Source: Thiotrichales bacterium (GTDB lineage Bacteria > Pseudomonadota > Gammaproteobacteria > Francisellales > CACEW01). Taken from it: DNA of 10,754 nt. A program made the translations under genes and the position numbers. Under the pieces are notes generated by a model, which worked only from the letters and a program-made list of their open reading frames with translations, was not told the DNA's origin and did not search any database. Below, one piece after another: positions 1 through 6,934 of this stretch. The first letter of the stretch is position 1. The number at the start of each line of letters is the position of its first letter. Location: positions 1-10,754 of the forward strand of contig JAHFRR010000037.1 in the NCBI GenBank assembly GCA_023266165.1, written 5' to 3'.

Positions 1-239
1 ATGGCGCTGCAAAAGTGTCTGCCTATTGCATTCACCCGGTGTTTTCAGGTAATGCCTTTGAAAATATTGAGAGTTCATGTTTGACAGAGGTTGTCGTCAC
101 CGATACGATTCCCTTAAGCCCTCAAATGGCACTGTGCAGTAAGGTCAAGCAGTTAAGTTTGGCGAAACTGCTCTCACTTTCTATTTCGCGAATTAATATG
201 GAGGAGTCTATCAGTGAGCTCTTCACCGACTATACCTAA
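1..239 (+). CDS. prs: Ribose-phosphate pyrophosphokinase (PRPP synthetase), C-terminal part only
   Basis: Only the last 78 codons are present. The frame is open from base 3 (bases 1-2 belong to a split codon) to a TAA at 237-239. The enzyme transfers pyrophosphate from ATP to ribose-5-phosphate, making PRPP for purine, pyrimidine, NAD, histidine and tryptophan synthesis in the cytosol. The visible segment matches the C-terminal end of bacterial Prs: a block like HPVFSGNAFENI, then EVVVTDTIPLS, then the closing motif SRINMEESISELF (E. coli has RRISNEESISAMF). The catalytic lysine region and PRPP-binding loop lie outside the window. Two cysteines (AYCIHP and SSCLTE) replace residues that are usually Thr or a small aliphatic. 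In many gammaproteobacteria prs is followed by rplY and pth; here a convergent lplA lies 60 nt downstream. Identification is firm although partial. Confidence 0.93.
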   Translation, partial: GAAKVSAYCIHPVFSGNAFENIESSCLTEVVVTDTIPLSPQMALCSKVKQLSLAKLLSLSISRINMEESISELFTDYT

Positions 240-299
240 ACCCTTGTGCTGCCCACCCTTGGAAAGCAATAGCACGCTATGGTCATTGCACCCTCGGGT

Positions 300-1367
300 T
301 TATATGGCTCCTGATGAAGAGGGTAAAGCGGTTTGTCCGTATTGTTCTGCAGTGATCTCCGCAACCTCCTGATCCAAAACCCCCTCTAAACACCCTCTCA
401 ACGATTCTGAAAGCCCGGGTGCCTGCATCAACAGGGCTTGTAAAGCTTGACGACTATAGCATTGCCCTTTGAGAGCGTCGCAAAATTTTAAAAACGGCTC
501 TGGGGTTAGATCATCCGTATAGCCTTCAATATCTATTATGATTTGGTTTTCAATGAACATGTGCAGACGAATTTCACCCAGAGCGTGGCGCGCATGGATT
601 TCATGGGTAAAGGGAAGCGTTCTGCCATATAGCCAGTGGTGTGAAGAAAATAATAAGTGCTGGGCTTGAAAAAACTCTGGATGAGGAAAGGCTTGAAGGC
701 GTGTAGGATCAAAAACAAGAAGGGGCTTAAGGTCATAAGTCCTCGAAAGGGTTTTGAGCAATTGATCTTGAACAAGGGGAGGAGTGATGTGAGGCGAAAA
801 CTCTGAGAGGTTAGCCACGCGTGCTCGTACTGAGGTCACCCCTTTGGCTTGAAGCTTTTTGGGGCTGGGATTTAAGTACTGGCTTAAGGCTGTCAAATCC
901 GCATGAATCAATAAAGTGCCATGGTGTAGACATCGGGTCTTGGTTTCTCGAAAAGCGCTGCCTGAGATTTTACGGGGTTCTGGGGTTAAGATCTCAAGAT
1001 CATTTCGCCCAGAAGAATAAGCTTGAATACCTAGATGAAGGAGGGTGATAGCGATGAGTTCAAGATTTTTTTGTTTGTTGAAAGATTCAGGTGTGTCGAT
1101 AAAACTAAAATTCATATTGCCCAGATCGTGATAGACCGCACCCCCCCCTGAAATGCGCCGTGCAAGCTTGACCTGATGGTGTTGCATCAAATCCAGATGG
1201 CATTCGAGCCAAGGGTTCTGGGCACGCCCAATCACAACCGTGGGGGTATTGCGCCATAAAAACAAAATCGGGGTTTCAGGATCTGAGTGTTCAAGCAAAT
1301 AAGACTCGAAAGCAAGATTAGCCCAGGGATCATGTGTTTCTGAGAGGTAAACTTGATAAGGGCGCAT
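300..1367 (-). CDS. lplA: Lipoate-protein ligase A
   Basis: A cytosolic enzyme of 355 aa that activates free lipoate with ATP and attaches it to the lysine of lipoyl domains (E2 subunits of 2-oxoacid dehydrogenases, GcvH). The sequence follows E. coli LplA (338 aa) from the start: DPWANLAFE near residue 13, FLWRNTPTVVIGRAQNPW at 36-53, the lipoyl-AMP loop RRISGGGAVYHDLGN at 70-84, SGRNDL near 119, KISGSAFRETK with K133 aligning to the catalytic K133 of E. coli, and HHGTLL near 148. The C-terminal accessory domain covers roughly residues 250-340. A tail of about 15-20 residues rich in Ser and Gly extends beyond the usual end. ATG at 1367 lies 2 nt after the serS stop with no good Shine-Dalgarno, so translation is probably coupled to serS. 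It lies in the scavenging branch; no lipB or lipA is visible here. Confidence 0.95.
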   Translation of the reverse strand: MRPYQVYLSETHDPWANLAFESYLLEHSDPETPILFLWRNTPTVVIGRAQNPWLECHLDLMQHHQVKLARRISGGGAVYHDLGNMNFSFIDTPESFNKQKNLELIAITLLHLGIQAYSSGRNDLEILTPEPRKISGSAFRETKTRCLHHGTLLIHADLTALSQYLNPSPKKLQAKGVTSVRARVANLSEFSPHITPPLVQDQLLKTLSRTYDLKPLLVFDPTRLQAFPHPEFFQAQHLLFSSHHWLYGRTLPFTHEIHARHALGEIRLHMFIENQIIIDIEGYTDDLTPEPFLKFCDALKGQCYSRQALQALLMQAPGLSESLRGCLEGVLDQEVAEITAEQYGQTALPSSSGAI

Positions 1368-1369
1368 TT

Positions 1370-2653
1370 TTACGGGGAGACTCGAAGGACTTCAAGCCCT
1401 CCCATCCAAGGTTGTAAGACCGTAGGGATTTGGATATTGCCTGCTTGATCTTGATAGTTTTCCATAACGGCCACTAAGGCACGGCCCACGGCCAGTGCGG
1501 AGCCATTGAGGGTGTGCACTAACTCAGATTTTTGCGTGTCAGGATTTCGATAGCGGGCTTGCATGCGCCGGGCTTGAAAGTCTTTGCAGTTGCTACACGA
1601 TGAAATTTCACGGTAGGTATCTTGGCTGGGCAGCCAGACTTCTAGATCATAGGTTTTACTGGCTGCAAAGCCTGTGTCCCCCGAGCAGAGCAGCACCACA
1701 CGATAGGGAAGTTCAAGGGCTTGCAAGATCGCTTCTGCGTGGCTGAGCATGGTTTCATGGGCTTTTTCGGACGCGTCAGGGGCAACGATATGCACCAGCT
1801 CGACCTTATCAAACTGATGTTGACGGATCATGCCACGGGTGTCTCGGCCATATGAGCCTGCTTCGCTTCGAAAGCATGGGCTGTGGGCCACCAGTTTGAG
1901 GGGGAGCTGGTGAAAGTCCAGAACAGACTCTCTCACCGTATTGGTCAGAGAGACTTCTGCAGTTGAAATCAATCTTAAATCTCTTTCGCCTTGAAGGGTA
2001 AAGATATCTTCTTCAAATTTCGGGAGTTGGCCCGTGCCTACATACGCCTCTGATTTCACGAGATAGGGGACGTAATACTCTTCATAACCATGCTGATCCG
2101 TATGGACGCTCAGCATAAATTGCGCGAGTGCGCGATGGAGTCTTGCCAAGGGGCCCTTTAAAATAACAAAACGACTGCCTGATATTTTAGAGGCTGTCTC
2201 AAAATCCATATGTCCCAATCGCTCGCCTAAAGCGACATGATCTTTGGGGACATAGGTGTATCGAGGGGTCTTGCCCACTGTGCGAACCACCTGGTTTTCT
2301 CGTTCATCAGCCCCCACAGGTGTGGCATCATCTAGGCAATTGGGGAGAGTGAGCTGAAATGTCTCAAGCGCTGCTTCCACTTTTTTAAATTCAGCCTCTA
2401 TCTGATCCAACTGATGGCCGATCACGGTGACCTGGTCAATGGCCTCTGAGGTAGACAGCCCTTGGGCTTTGGCCTGTCCAATCTTTTTAGAGTGTTCATT
2501 GCGAGACTGCTGAAGTTCTTGCACTTGCTTTTGTAAAACTTTGCGTTGATTTTCAAGCTGCGTAAAATAGGGGATATCTAGAATAAACCCACGTTTCTTG
2601 AGGTTTTCAGCAACCTGCTCAGGGTGTTCTCTCAGAAATTTAGGATCAATCAT
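1370..2653 (-). CDS. serS: Seryl-tRNA synthetase
   Basis: A class II aminoacyl-tRNA synthetase of 427 aa (E. coli 430) that charges tRNA-Ser, and tRNA-Sec where present, with serine in the cytosol. The N-terminal MIDPKFLREHPEQV opening leads into the long helical hairpin that contacts the tRNA, about residues 28-102 and rich in Gln, Glu and Lys. Motif 1 lies near 170-199. The TxE serine-binding element is T231-A-E233. Motif 2 is FRSEAGSYGRDTRG at 261-274, with R262 and E264 for ATP and serine binding. Motif 3 is NGSALAVGRALVAVMENYQ at 383-401, with R391. The ATG at 2653 is preceded by GGAG at 2665-2662 with 8-nt spacing. It is first gene of an operon with lplA, divergent from ndk. All core motifs are intact. 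Confidence 0.98.
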   Translation of the reverse strand: MIDPKFLREHPEQVAENLKKRGFILDIPYFTQLENQRKVLQKQVQELQQSRNEHSKKIGQAKAQGLSTSEAIDQVTVIGHQLDQIEAEFKKVEAALETFQLTLPNCLDDATPVGADERENQVVRTVGKTPRYTYVPKDHVALGERLGHMDFETASKISGSRFVILKGPLARLHRALAQFMLSVHTDQHGYEEYYVPYLVKSEAYVGTGQLPKFEEDIFTLQGERDLRLISTAEVSLTNTVRESVLDFHQLPLKLVAHSPCFRSEAGSYGRDTRGMIRQHQFDKVELVHIVAPDASEKAHETMLSHAEAILQALELPYRVVLLCSGDTGFAASKTYDLEVWLPSQDTYREISSCSNCKDFQARRMQARYRNPDTQKSELVHTLNGSALAVGRALVAVMENYQDQAGNIQIPTVLQPWMGGLEVLRVSP

Positions 2654-2678
2654 AGCAAGTACTCCACTTTAATATTTT

Positions 2679-2684
2679 ATTATC
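2679..2684 (-). promoter_or_regulatory. Possible serS -10 element
   Basis: On the minus strand GATAAT matches five of six bases of the sigma-70 -10 consensus. It would give a leader of about 20 nt that still contains the serS GGAG at 2665-2662. No convincing -35 hexamer is found at 16-18 bp spacing, so this is a weak assignment based on position and AT-richness. Confidence 0.3.
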
Positions 2685-2725
2685 TTATCTCAGCAGCCAG
2701 GGGTTTGGCCAGAGGTTTTAAGCCT

Positions 2726-2737
2726 ATTTGAGCAAAT
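2726..2737. promoter_or_regulatory. Palindrome ATTTG-AG-CAAAT in the serS/ndk control region
   Basis: This is a perfect 5-bp inverted repeat with a 2-nt centre, about 15 bp upstream of the ndk -35 region. It is placed where an activator or repressor dimer could bind between the two divergent promoters. I do not recognise it as a known operator (not FNR, LexA or NrdR-like). It could also be chance in an AT-rich spacer. Confidence 0.25.
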
Positions 2738-2751
2738 CTTTTAGGGAAATC

Positions 2752-2779
2752 TTGTATCTTAAGCCTGATGGGGTATAAT
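2752..2779 (+). promoter_or_regulatory. Sigma-70 promoter of ndk-rlmN
   Basis: A consensus TATAAT -10 lies at 2774-2779, preceded by a G-rich spacer end. A weak -35, TTGTAT, lies at 2752-2757 with a 16-bp spacer. The predicted start is at G2786 or G2787 (A2784 possible), giving a leader of about 45 nt. The six bases after the -10, GCCGAC, form a GC-rich discriminator of the kind seen at promoters repressed by ppGpp. They are followed directly by GG and seven T. Confidence 0.7.
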
Positions 2780-2818
2780 GCCGACGGTTTTTTTATATTT
2801 TAGAGTTTGAGATTTTAT

Positions 2819-2824
2819 GGAGAG
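2819..2824 (+). promoter_or_regulatory. Ribosome binding site that sets the ndk start
   Basis: GGAGAG with its GGAG core ends 8 nt before the ATG at 2831. It supports that ATG over the in-frame TTG at 2807, which lies upstream of this site. Confidence 0.8.
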
Positions 2825-2830
2825 TTTGAC

Positions 2831-3262
2831 ATGAAGATAGAAAAAATAGAACGTACGCTTTCAATTATTAAGCCGGATGCCGTGGCCAAGAATGTCATTG
2901 GCGAGATTTATTCAAGATTTGAAAAAGCGGGGCTTAAAATCATTGCAGCGAAGATGCTACAGCTTTCAGAAGCGCAGGCGCAGAAGTTTTATGGGGTTCA
3001 TGCCCATCGGCCGTTTTTTAAAGATTTGGTAAAATTTATGATTTCAGGGCCTGTGATGATTCAGGTATTAGAGGGTTCAGGGGCGATTTTGAAGCACCGT
3101 GACCTGATGGGCGCGACCCACCCTAAAGAAGCCCTTCCAGGGACGATTCGGGCGGATTTTGCTGACAGCATTGATGCCAATGCAGTGCATGGCTCAGATG
3201 GGGCTGAGACAGCAGCTCAAGAGATTCAATTTTTCTTTTCAGGGCTGGATATTCAGTCTTGA
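2831..3262 (+). CDS. ndk: Nucleoside diphosphate kinase
   Basis: 143 aa, exactly the length of E. coli Ndk. This cytosolic enzyme transfers the gamma-phosphate of ATP to any NDP or dNDP through a phosphohistidine, balancing NTP and dNTP pools. Visible features are IERTLSIIKPDAVAKNVIGEI at the N-terminus (nucleotide-binding KPDAV), the HRDLMGATHPKEALPGTIRADF block at 89-110, and the catalytic histidine in NAVHGSDGAE (H120). I chose ATG 2831 because of the strong GGAGAG at proper spacing; an in-frame TTG 24 nt upstream would add eight residues with no family counterpart. The TGA stop overlaps the probable TTG start of rlmN (sequence TTGA at 3259-3262), so the two genes form a translationally linked pair, as is common in gammaproteobacteria for ndk-rlmN. 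Confidence 0.98.
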   Translation: MKIEKIERTLSIIKPDAVAKNVIGEIYSRFEKAGLKIIAAKMLQLSEAQAQKFYGVHAHRPFFKDLVKFMISGPVMIQVLEGSGAILKHRDLMGATHPKEALPGTIRADFADSIDANAVHGSDGAETAAQEIQFFFSGLDIQS

Positions 3263-4347
3263 GCCCAGTCAATCTGATGGACCTTGGCCCGCAGGCCATG
3301 ACAGAGTTTTTCGCTCAGTGGGGTGAGAAACCTTTTCGCACCCAACAAATGCTGCAATGGATCCATCAACGCGGCGTGATTGATGTGGATCTGATGACCG
3401 ATCTCAGTAAGTCTTTACGAACGCTTCTGAAAGAGCACACGGTGACTCAACCGCCTAAAGTGCTGTTAGACAAGCCATCGAAAGATGGCACCCATAAATG
3501 GTTGATTGAAGTTGCTGGGGGCGGGTGTGTTGAAACGGTTTATATTCCAGAGCCTGGACGGGGTACCTTGTGTGTGTCCTCCCAAGTTGGCTGCATGCTC
3601 ACTTGCACTTTTTGCTCGACAGGTACGCAAGGCTTTCAGCGCAATCTTTCAGTGTCTGAAATCATTGGTCAGGTGTGGACGGCAGTACGCAGGCTTTCCA
3701 AGCGTCAAGGACATCATGATCGCCATATTACCAATGTGGTGATGATGGGGATGGGAGAGCCGCTTTTGAACTTTGATCATGTCGTGCCCGCCATGGAGTT
3801 GATGCTTCATGATTTTTCTTATGGGCTGTCTAGGCGTCGGGTGACGCTCAGCACCTCTGGTGTGGTCCCTGGGATTTTAGAGTTGGCCAAGAGACTTCCG
3901 GTTTCTTTGGCATTATCGCTGCATGCCCCCACGGATGCGCTTCGAGATGAACTGGTTCCCATTAATAAAAAATATCCGCTCAAAATATTATTAGAGGCCT
4001 GTCAGGAATATCTCAAAGTAGATCCGCATAAAAGCATTACCATGGAATATGTCATGCTGCAAGAGGTCAATGACACGCCAGAGTGCGCCCAGCAATTGGC
4101 TGAGTTGCTGAAAGACATTGCGTGCAAGATCAATTTGATCCCGTTTAATCCCTTTCCCAAAACGCGTTATCAACGATCCAGCAACAATCGAATTCATGCT
4201 TTTCAGAGAGCTCTGGTAGAAGCTGGATATACGACGACGATTCGCAAGACCCGAGGAGAAGACATTGATGCCGCTTGTGGTCAGTTGGTTGGCACGGTGA
4301 AAGATAAAACCACACGTCAGGCCAAGTTCAAGGCGACACCCGAATAA
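3259..4347 (+). CDS. rlmN: Dual-specificity 23S rRNA A2503 / tRNA A37 C2-methyltransferase, radical SAM
   Basis: 362 aa. RlmN makes 2-methyladenosine at A2503 of 23S rRNA and A37 of some tRNAs, by a radical-SAM reaction through a methylated cysteine. The radical-SAM cluster CMLTCTFC (C112, C116, C119) is present. So are both mechanistic cysteines: C105 in TLCVSSQ and C340 in DIDAACGQL, equivalent to E. coli C118 and C355. Also conserved are GMGEPLLN near 164, STSGVVPG near 198, SLHAPTD near 220, NLIPFNPFP at 292-300 and RKTRGEDI near 329. The start is uncertain. TTG at 3259 keeps the conserved segment VNLMDL (E. coli INLLDL) and overlaps the ndk stop; the first ATG (3277) would remove six residues. 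The N-terminus is about a dozen residues shorter than in E. coli. The 3' end overlaps convergent rsmJ by 31 bp. Confidence 0.97.
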   Translation: MSPVNLMDLGPQAMTEFFAQWGEKPFRTQQMLQWIHQRGVIDVDLMTDLSKSLRTLLKEHTVTQPPKVLLDKPSKDGTHKWLIEVAGGGCVETVYIPEPGRGTLCVSSQVGCMLTCTFCSTGTQGFQRNLSVSEIIGQVWTAVRRLSKRQGHHDRHITNVVMMGMGEPLLNFDHVVPAMELMLHDFSYGLSRRRVTLSTSGVVPGILELAKRLPVSLALSLHAPTDALRDELVPINKKYPLKILLEACQEYLKVDPHKSITMEYVMLQEVNDTPECAQQLAELLKDIACKINLIPFNPFPKTRYQRSSNNRIHAFQRALVEAGYTTTIRKTRGEDIDAACGQLVGTVKDKTTRQAKFKATPE

Positions 4348-5021
4348 ATATCAAAGCGATGAGATTTCCCTACGATCGTGGCATGCCGTTTTTCTGGAAA
4401 TATGATCGGCGCATGCTTTGGGCGCTTGAGTATCACTTTTCCAGTGGCCTGGTGCAGGGCAAAATCTACTAATCTTTCGTCTGAAACAGGATTTTGCGTG
4501 AGAAGATCTAGGTACTGCATGGCTTTGCCAGAAAGTGCTGATTTGGATTTTGCCTGTTTGGGAAACATCGGGTCGAGATAAATTATTTTGAAATAAGGGC
4601 CGTGATAGTGCGTCAGCTCTTGGTGAGAGAGCTGGATGTTGTGAGCAATGGGCGCAAGCTGTGGATCTTCTAACGCTCTTTTGAGGGCATCTTGTAGCAA
4701 GAGATAGATCACGGGATGTTGTTCAAAAAGATCGACTGTATACCCCATACGATGCCCTTTGGCAGCCAATAGAAATCCGTCATATCCCAATCCTGCCGTG
4801 GCATCCAGAAGATTGAAAGCGCTACTGGCAGTCTGAGGGCTCACCGCTTTCAATAATAGATCTCCCTGATGTAACGCCTGATGGAGGTGTTTTTGAAAAG
4901 CAGGGGCTGCAAAGTCAATAACCAGGGGGTATTTATCCCCGGCTTTAGAGAGCCCTAAAGCGCCAGAGATGGGGTCTACATGGAGCGTGAAAGGGGTGTT
5001 GTGAAGCAGCGATGCCGTCAT
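4317..5021 (-). CDS. rsmJ: 16S rRNA (guanine1516-N2)-methyltransferase
   Basis: 234 aa. RsmJ (formerly YhiQ) methylates N2 of G1516 in helix 45 of 16S rRNA using SAM. Visible family signatures are LLDATAGLGYDGFLLAAKG at 71-89 (SAM-binding motif I), the catalytic-region motif IIYLDPMFP at 146-154, VILKRPKHAP at 196-205 and the near-terminal KSHRFDIYSG at 219-228. Compared with E. coli (about 250 aa) it lacks roughly the first 25-30 residues. An in-frame stop lies seven codons upstream of the ATG, so no longer start exists. The ATG overlaps the acs stop (ATGA, 5021-5018), which suggests translational coupling to acs. There is no strong Shine-Dalgarno of its own. The C-terminal nine codons are antisense to the end of rlmN. 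Confidence 0.93.
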   Translation of the reverse strand: MTASLLHNTPFTLHVDPISGALGLSKAGDKYPLVIDFAAPAFQKHLHQALHQGDLLLKAVSPQTASSAFNLLDATAGLGYDGFLLAAKGHRMGYTVDLFEQHPVIYLLLQDALKRALEDPQLAPIAHNIQLSHQELTHYHGPYFKIIYLDPMFPKQAKSKSALSGKAMQYLDLLTQNPVSDERLVDFALHQATGKVILKRPKHAPIIFPEKRHATIVGKSHRFDIYSGVALNLA

Positions 5022-6862
5022 GATACTTTTTGCATTAACTCAGGAATACACTCAGGATTTGCGAGGGTGGAGAGATCCCCTAGGGTATCTCTTTCTCCCA
5101 TCACCAGCTTTCGTAAAATACGGCGCATGATTTTGCCTGAGCGCGTTTTGGGGAGCGCGCTGCAAAACCAGAGATGCTTGATCTGTGCGATCGGGCCAAT
5201 CTGAGCACGGGTAAGATCAGATAAAATTTTATCTAACCCCTGAGTGTGAGAAACACCTTCACGCAAAACGATAAACGCAGCAATGGCCTCACCTGTCAGG
5301 GGGTCAGGCTTACCCACTACAGCGGCTTCTGCAACGTGTTCATGCAGACACAAAGCGCTTTCCACCTCAGAAGTGCCTAAGCGATGCCCCGCAATGGAGA
5401 GTACATCATCCATGCGTCCTAAAATCCAAAGATCCCCCCCATGATCTCGTCTGGCCTTATCTCCTGAAAAATAGACCCCAGGATAGGGTTTGAAATAGGT
5501 TTCATAGAATCGAGCCGGATCGCCATAAATCCCACGCATCATGCCCGGCCAAGGATGTTGAATGCAGAGCGCGCCTTCTCCTTCCCCCTGAATCAGATGC
5601 TGATGCTCATCGAGTAAAACAGGGGTAATCCCCACAATGGGTTGCATCGCTGCACCGGGTTTTTGCTGAGCTAAAAGGGGTGGAGGTGCTAACATCAACC
5701 CACCGGTTTCTGTTTGCCACCAGGTATCCATCACCGGACAACGATGGTGTCCCACATGATCTGCAAACCAATGCCATGCTTCAGGATTGATGGGCTCTCC
5801 CACAGAGCCCAAGACACGCAAGCTTTTGCGAGTACTGGTTTCAAGATAGGAATTGCCTGCTGACATCAGCATACGGATGGCTGTGGGGGCCGTATAGAAC
5901 TGAGTGACTTGGTGTGTGTCAATGATCTCCCAGCTGCGGCGGGCGTCAGGGTAGGTGGGTAACCCTGAGTGGATGAGTGTTGTGGTGCCATTGGCCAAAG
6001 GGCCGTAAGCGACATAAGAGTGCCCTGTGATCCAACCAATATCTGCCGTACACCAGTAGATATCTTGAGGCTGAATATCAAAAACGGTGTGATGGGTGAG
6101 CGCGGCATACAGCAAATAGCCCCCTGTGGTGTGTACCACCCCTTTGGGCTTACCTGTGGATCCTGAAGTATAAAGAATAAAAAGAGGGTCTTCGGCATTC
6201 ATGGGTTCAGGCGTATACGTCTTGGGGAGATTCGTTTGTAAGGCTTCAAAAGTATGCGTATGGATTTTTGCGGGCATCTGAGGGATGGAGCGTGTTGATG
6301 TGTCTACAAAAATGATATCCCGAATCGGAGTCTCTCCTTGAAGGGCTTGATGCACGGTTTCAGCAAATAAGACAGGTTTTGCCCCTCGCATCGCTTGGTC
6401 AGTCGTGATCAACACGTGGCAGTGGGCATCTTGAATCCGGCTCTTGAGGGCTTCTGCGGAAAAGCCCCCAAACACGACTGTGTGTACAGCACCGATGCGT
6501 GCGCACGCTTGCATAGCAATGATGGCTTTGGGCGTTAAAGGCAGATAGATACAGACGCGATCGCCTTTTTGAACCCCCAGGTTTTTAAGGAGATGGGCAA
6601 ACTGGCAGGTGTCTGTATAGAGCTGTTCAAACGAGAGGGTTTCAGCTTGGCCTGGTTCGTTCTTTTCCCAGATCAATGCGGTTTTATCAGGATGGGTTTT
6701 CAGATGCCTGTCTAAGCAATTGTAAGAGGCATTGAGAATTCCATCTTGAAACCAAGCAATCTCTCCTCGGGCAAAGTCCCCCGCAAAGCCTTGTGTAGGC
6801 TCGCGGATCCACGTCAGCCTGTGTCGTGCCTCTTGAAGCCAGTCACGTGTTTGAACTGTCAT
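5018..6862 (-). CDS. acs: Acetyl-CoA synthetase (AMP-forming)
   Basis: 614 aa from the ATG at 6862. It activates acetate with ATP and CoA through acetyl-AMP, feeding acetyl-CoA into the TCA cycle and lipid synthesis; cytosolic. Motifs in order are VVFGGFSAEAL near 129-139, the ANL-family loop LYTSGSTGKPKG at 230-241, YWCTADIGWITGHSY near 269-283, GSVGEPINPEAW near 352-363, and DTWWQTETGG at 379-388 (W382 shapes the small acyl pocket). The C-terminal lid follows, with GRMDDVLSIAGHRLGT and PKTRSGKIMRRILRK. Its K577 corresponds to the regulatory acetyl-lysine K609 of E. coli, so post-translational silencing by acetylation is possible. The N-terminus is about 38 residues shorter than E. coli (652 aa). 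AGGAG at 6875-6871 with 8-nt spacing fixes the start; a GTG at 6931 would add 23 unrelated residues and overrun the opposing gene's leader. I found no clear -35/-10 pair for it. Confidence 0.97.
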   Translation of the reverse strand: MTVQTRDWLQEARHRLTWIREPTQGFAGDFARGEIAWFQDGILNASYNCLDRHLKTHPDKTALIWEKNEPGQAETLSFEQLYTDTCQFAHLLKNLGVQKGDRVCIYLPLTPKAIIAMQACARIGAVHTVVFGGFSAEALKSRIQDAHCHVLITTDQAMRGAKPVLFAETVHQALQGETPIRDIIFVDTSTRSIPQMPAKIHTHTFEALQTNLPKTYTPEPMNAEDPLFILYTSGSTGKPKGVVHTTGGYLLYAALTHHTVFDIQPQDIYWCTADIGWITGHSYVAYGPLANGTTTLIHSGLPTYPDARRSWEIIDTHQVTQFYTAPTAIRMLMSAGNSYLETSTRKSLRVLGSVGEPINPEAWHWFADHVGHHRCPVMDTWWQTETGGLMLAPPPLLAQQKPGAAMQPIVGITPVLLDEHQHLIQGEGEGALCIQHPWPGMMRGIYGDPARFYETYFKPYPGVYFSGDKARRDHGGDLWILGRMDDVLSIAGHRLGTSEVESALCLHEHVAEAAVVGKPDPLTGEAIAAFIVLREGVSHTQGLDKILSDLTRAQIGPIAQIKHLWFCSALPKTRSGKIMRRILRKLVMGERDTLGDLSTLANPECIPELMQKVS

Positions 6863-6870
6863 AGGGATGT

Positions 6871-6875
6871 CTCCT
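6871..6875 (-). promoter_or_regulatory. Ribosome binding site that sets the acs start
   Basis: On the minus strand the sequence is AGGAG, 8 nt from the ATG at 6862-6860. With its flanking ACA/TGT it forms a 7-bp inverted match to the Shine-Dalgarno region of the divergent gene (ACAGGAG at 6922-6928). I read this as two similar ribosome sites rather than an operator. Confidence 0.8.
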
Positions 6876-6904
6876 GTGAAATAAAATAAAAAATCAGGTA
6901 TACT
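6876..6904 (+). promoter_or_regulatory. Probable promoter of the PH-domain membrane protein gene
   Basis: GTGAAA (6876-6881, four of six bases of the -35 consensus) is followed by a 17-bp spacer and TATACT (6899-6904, five of six bases of the -10). The predicted start is near 6911, giving a leader of about 24 nt that keeps AGGAG at 6924-6928, which lies 6 nt from the ATG. Confidence 0.5.
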
Positions 6905-6934
6905 CAGCGATACTCTCACCAACAGGAGCACAGT

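Noticed and set aside
240..299. Terminator between prs and lplA (GCAAT 266-270 / ATTGC 285-289, plus GTGCT 246-250 / AGCAC 271-275)
   Set aside because: Stems are five pairs at most with large loops and no T-tract on either strand. This 60-nt gap shows nothing convincing.
2807..2830. TTG start for ndk giving eight more residues
   Set aside because: The ribosome site at 2819-2824 lies downstream of it, and ATG 2831 gives the exact family length.
6875..6885. CRP half-site TGTGA upstream of acs
   Set aside because: No TCACA partner at 6-nt spacing, and it overlaps the acs ribosome site.
6863..6931. Extended acs start at GTG 6931
   Set aside because: The added residues do not match the Acs N-terminus, and AGGAG is correctly placed for ATG 6862.
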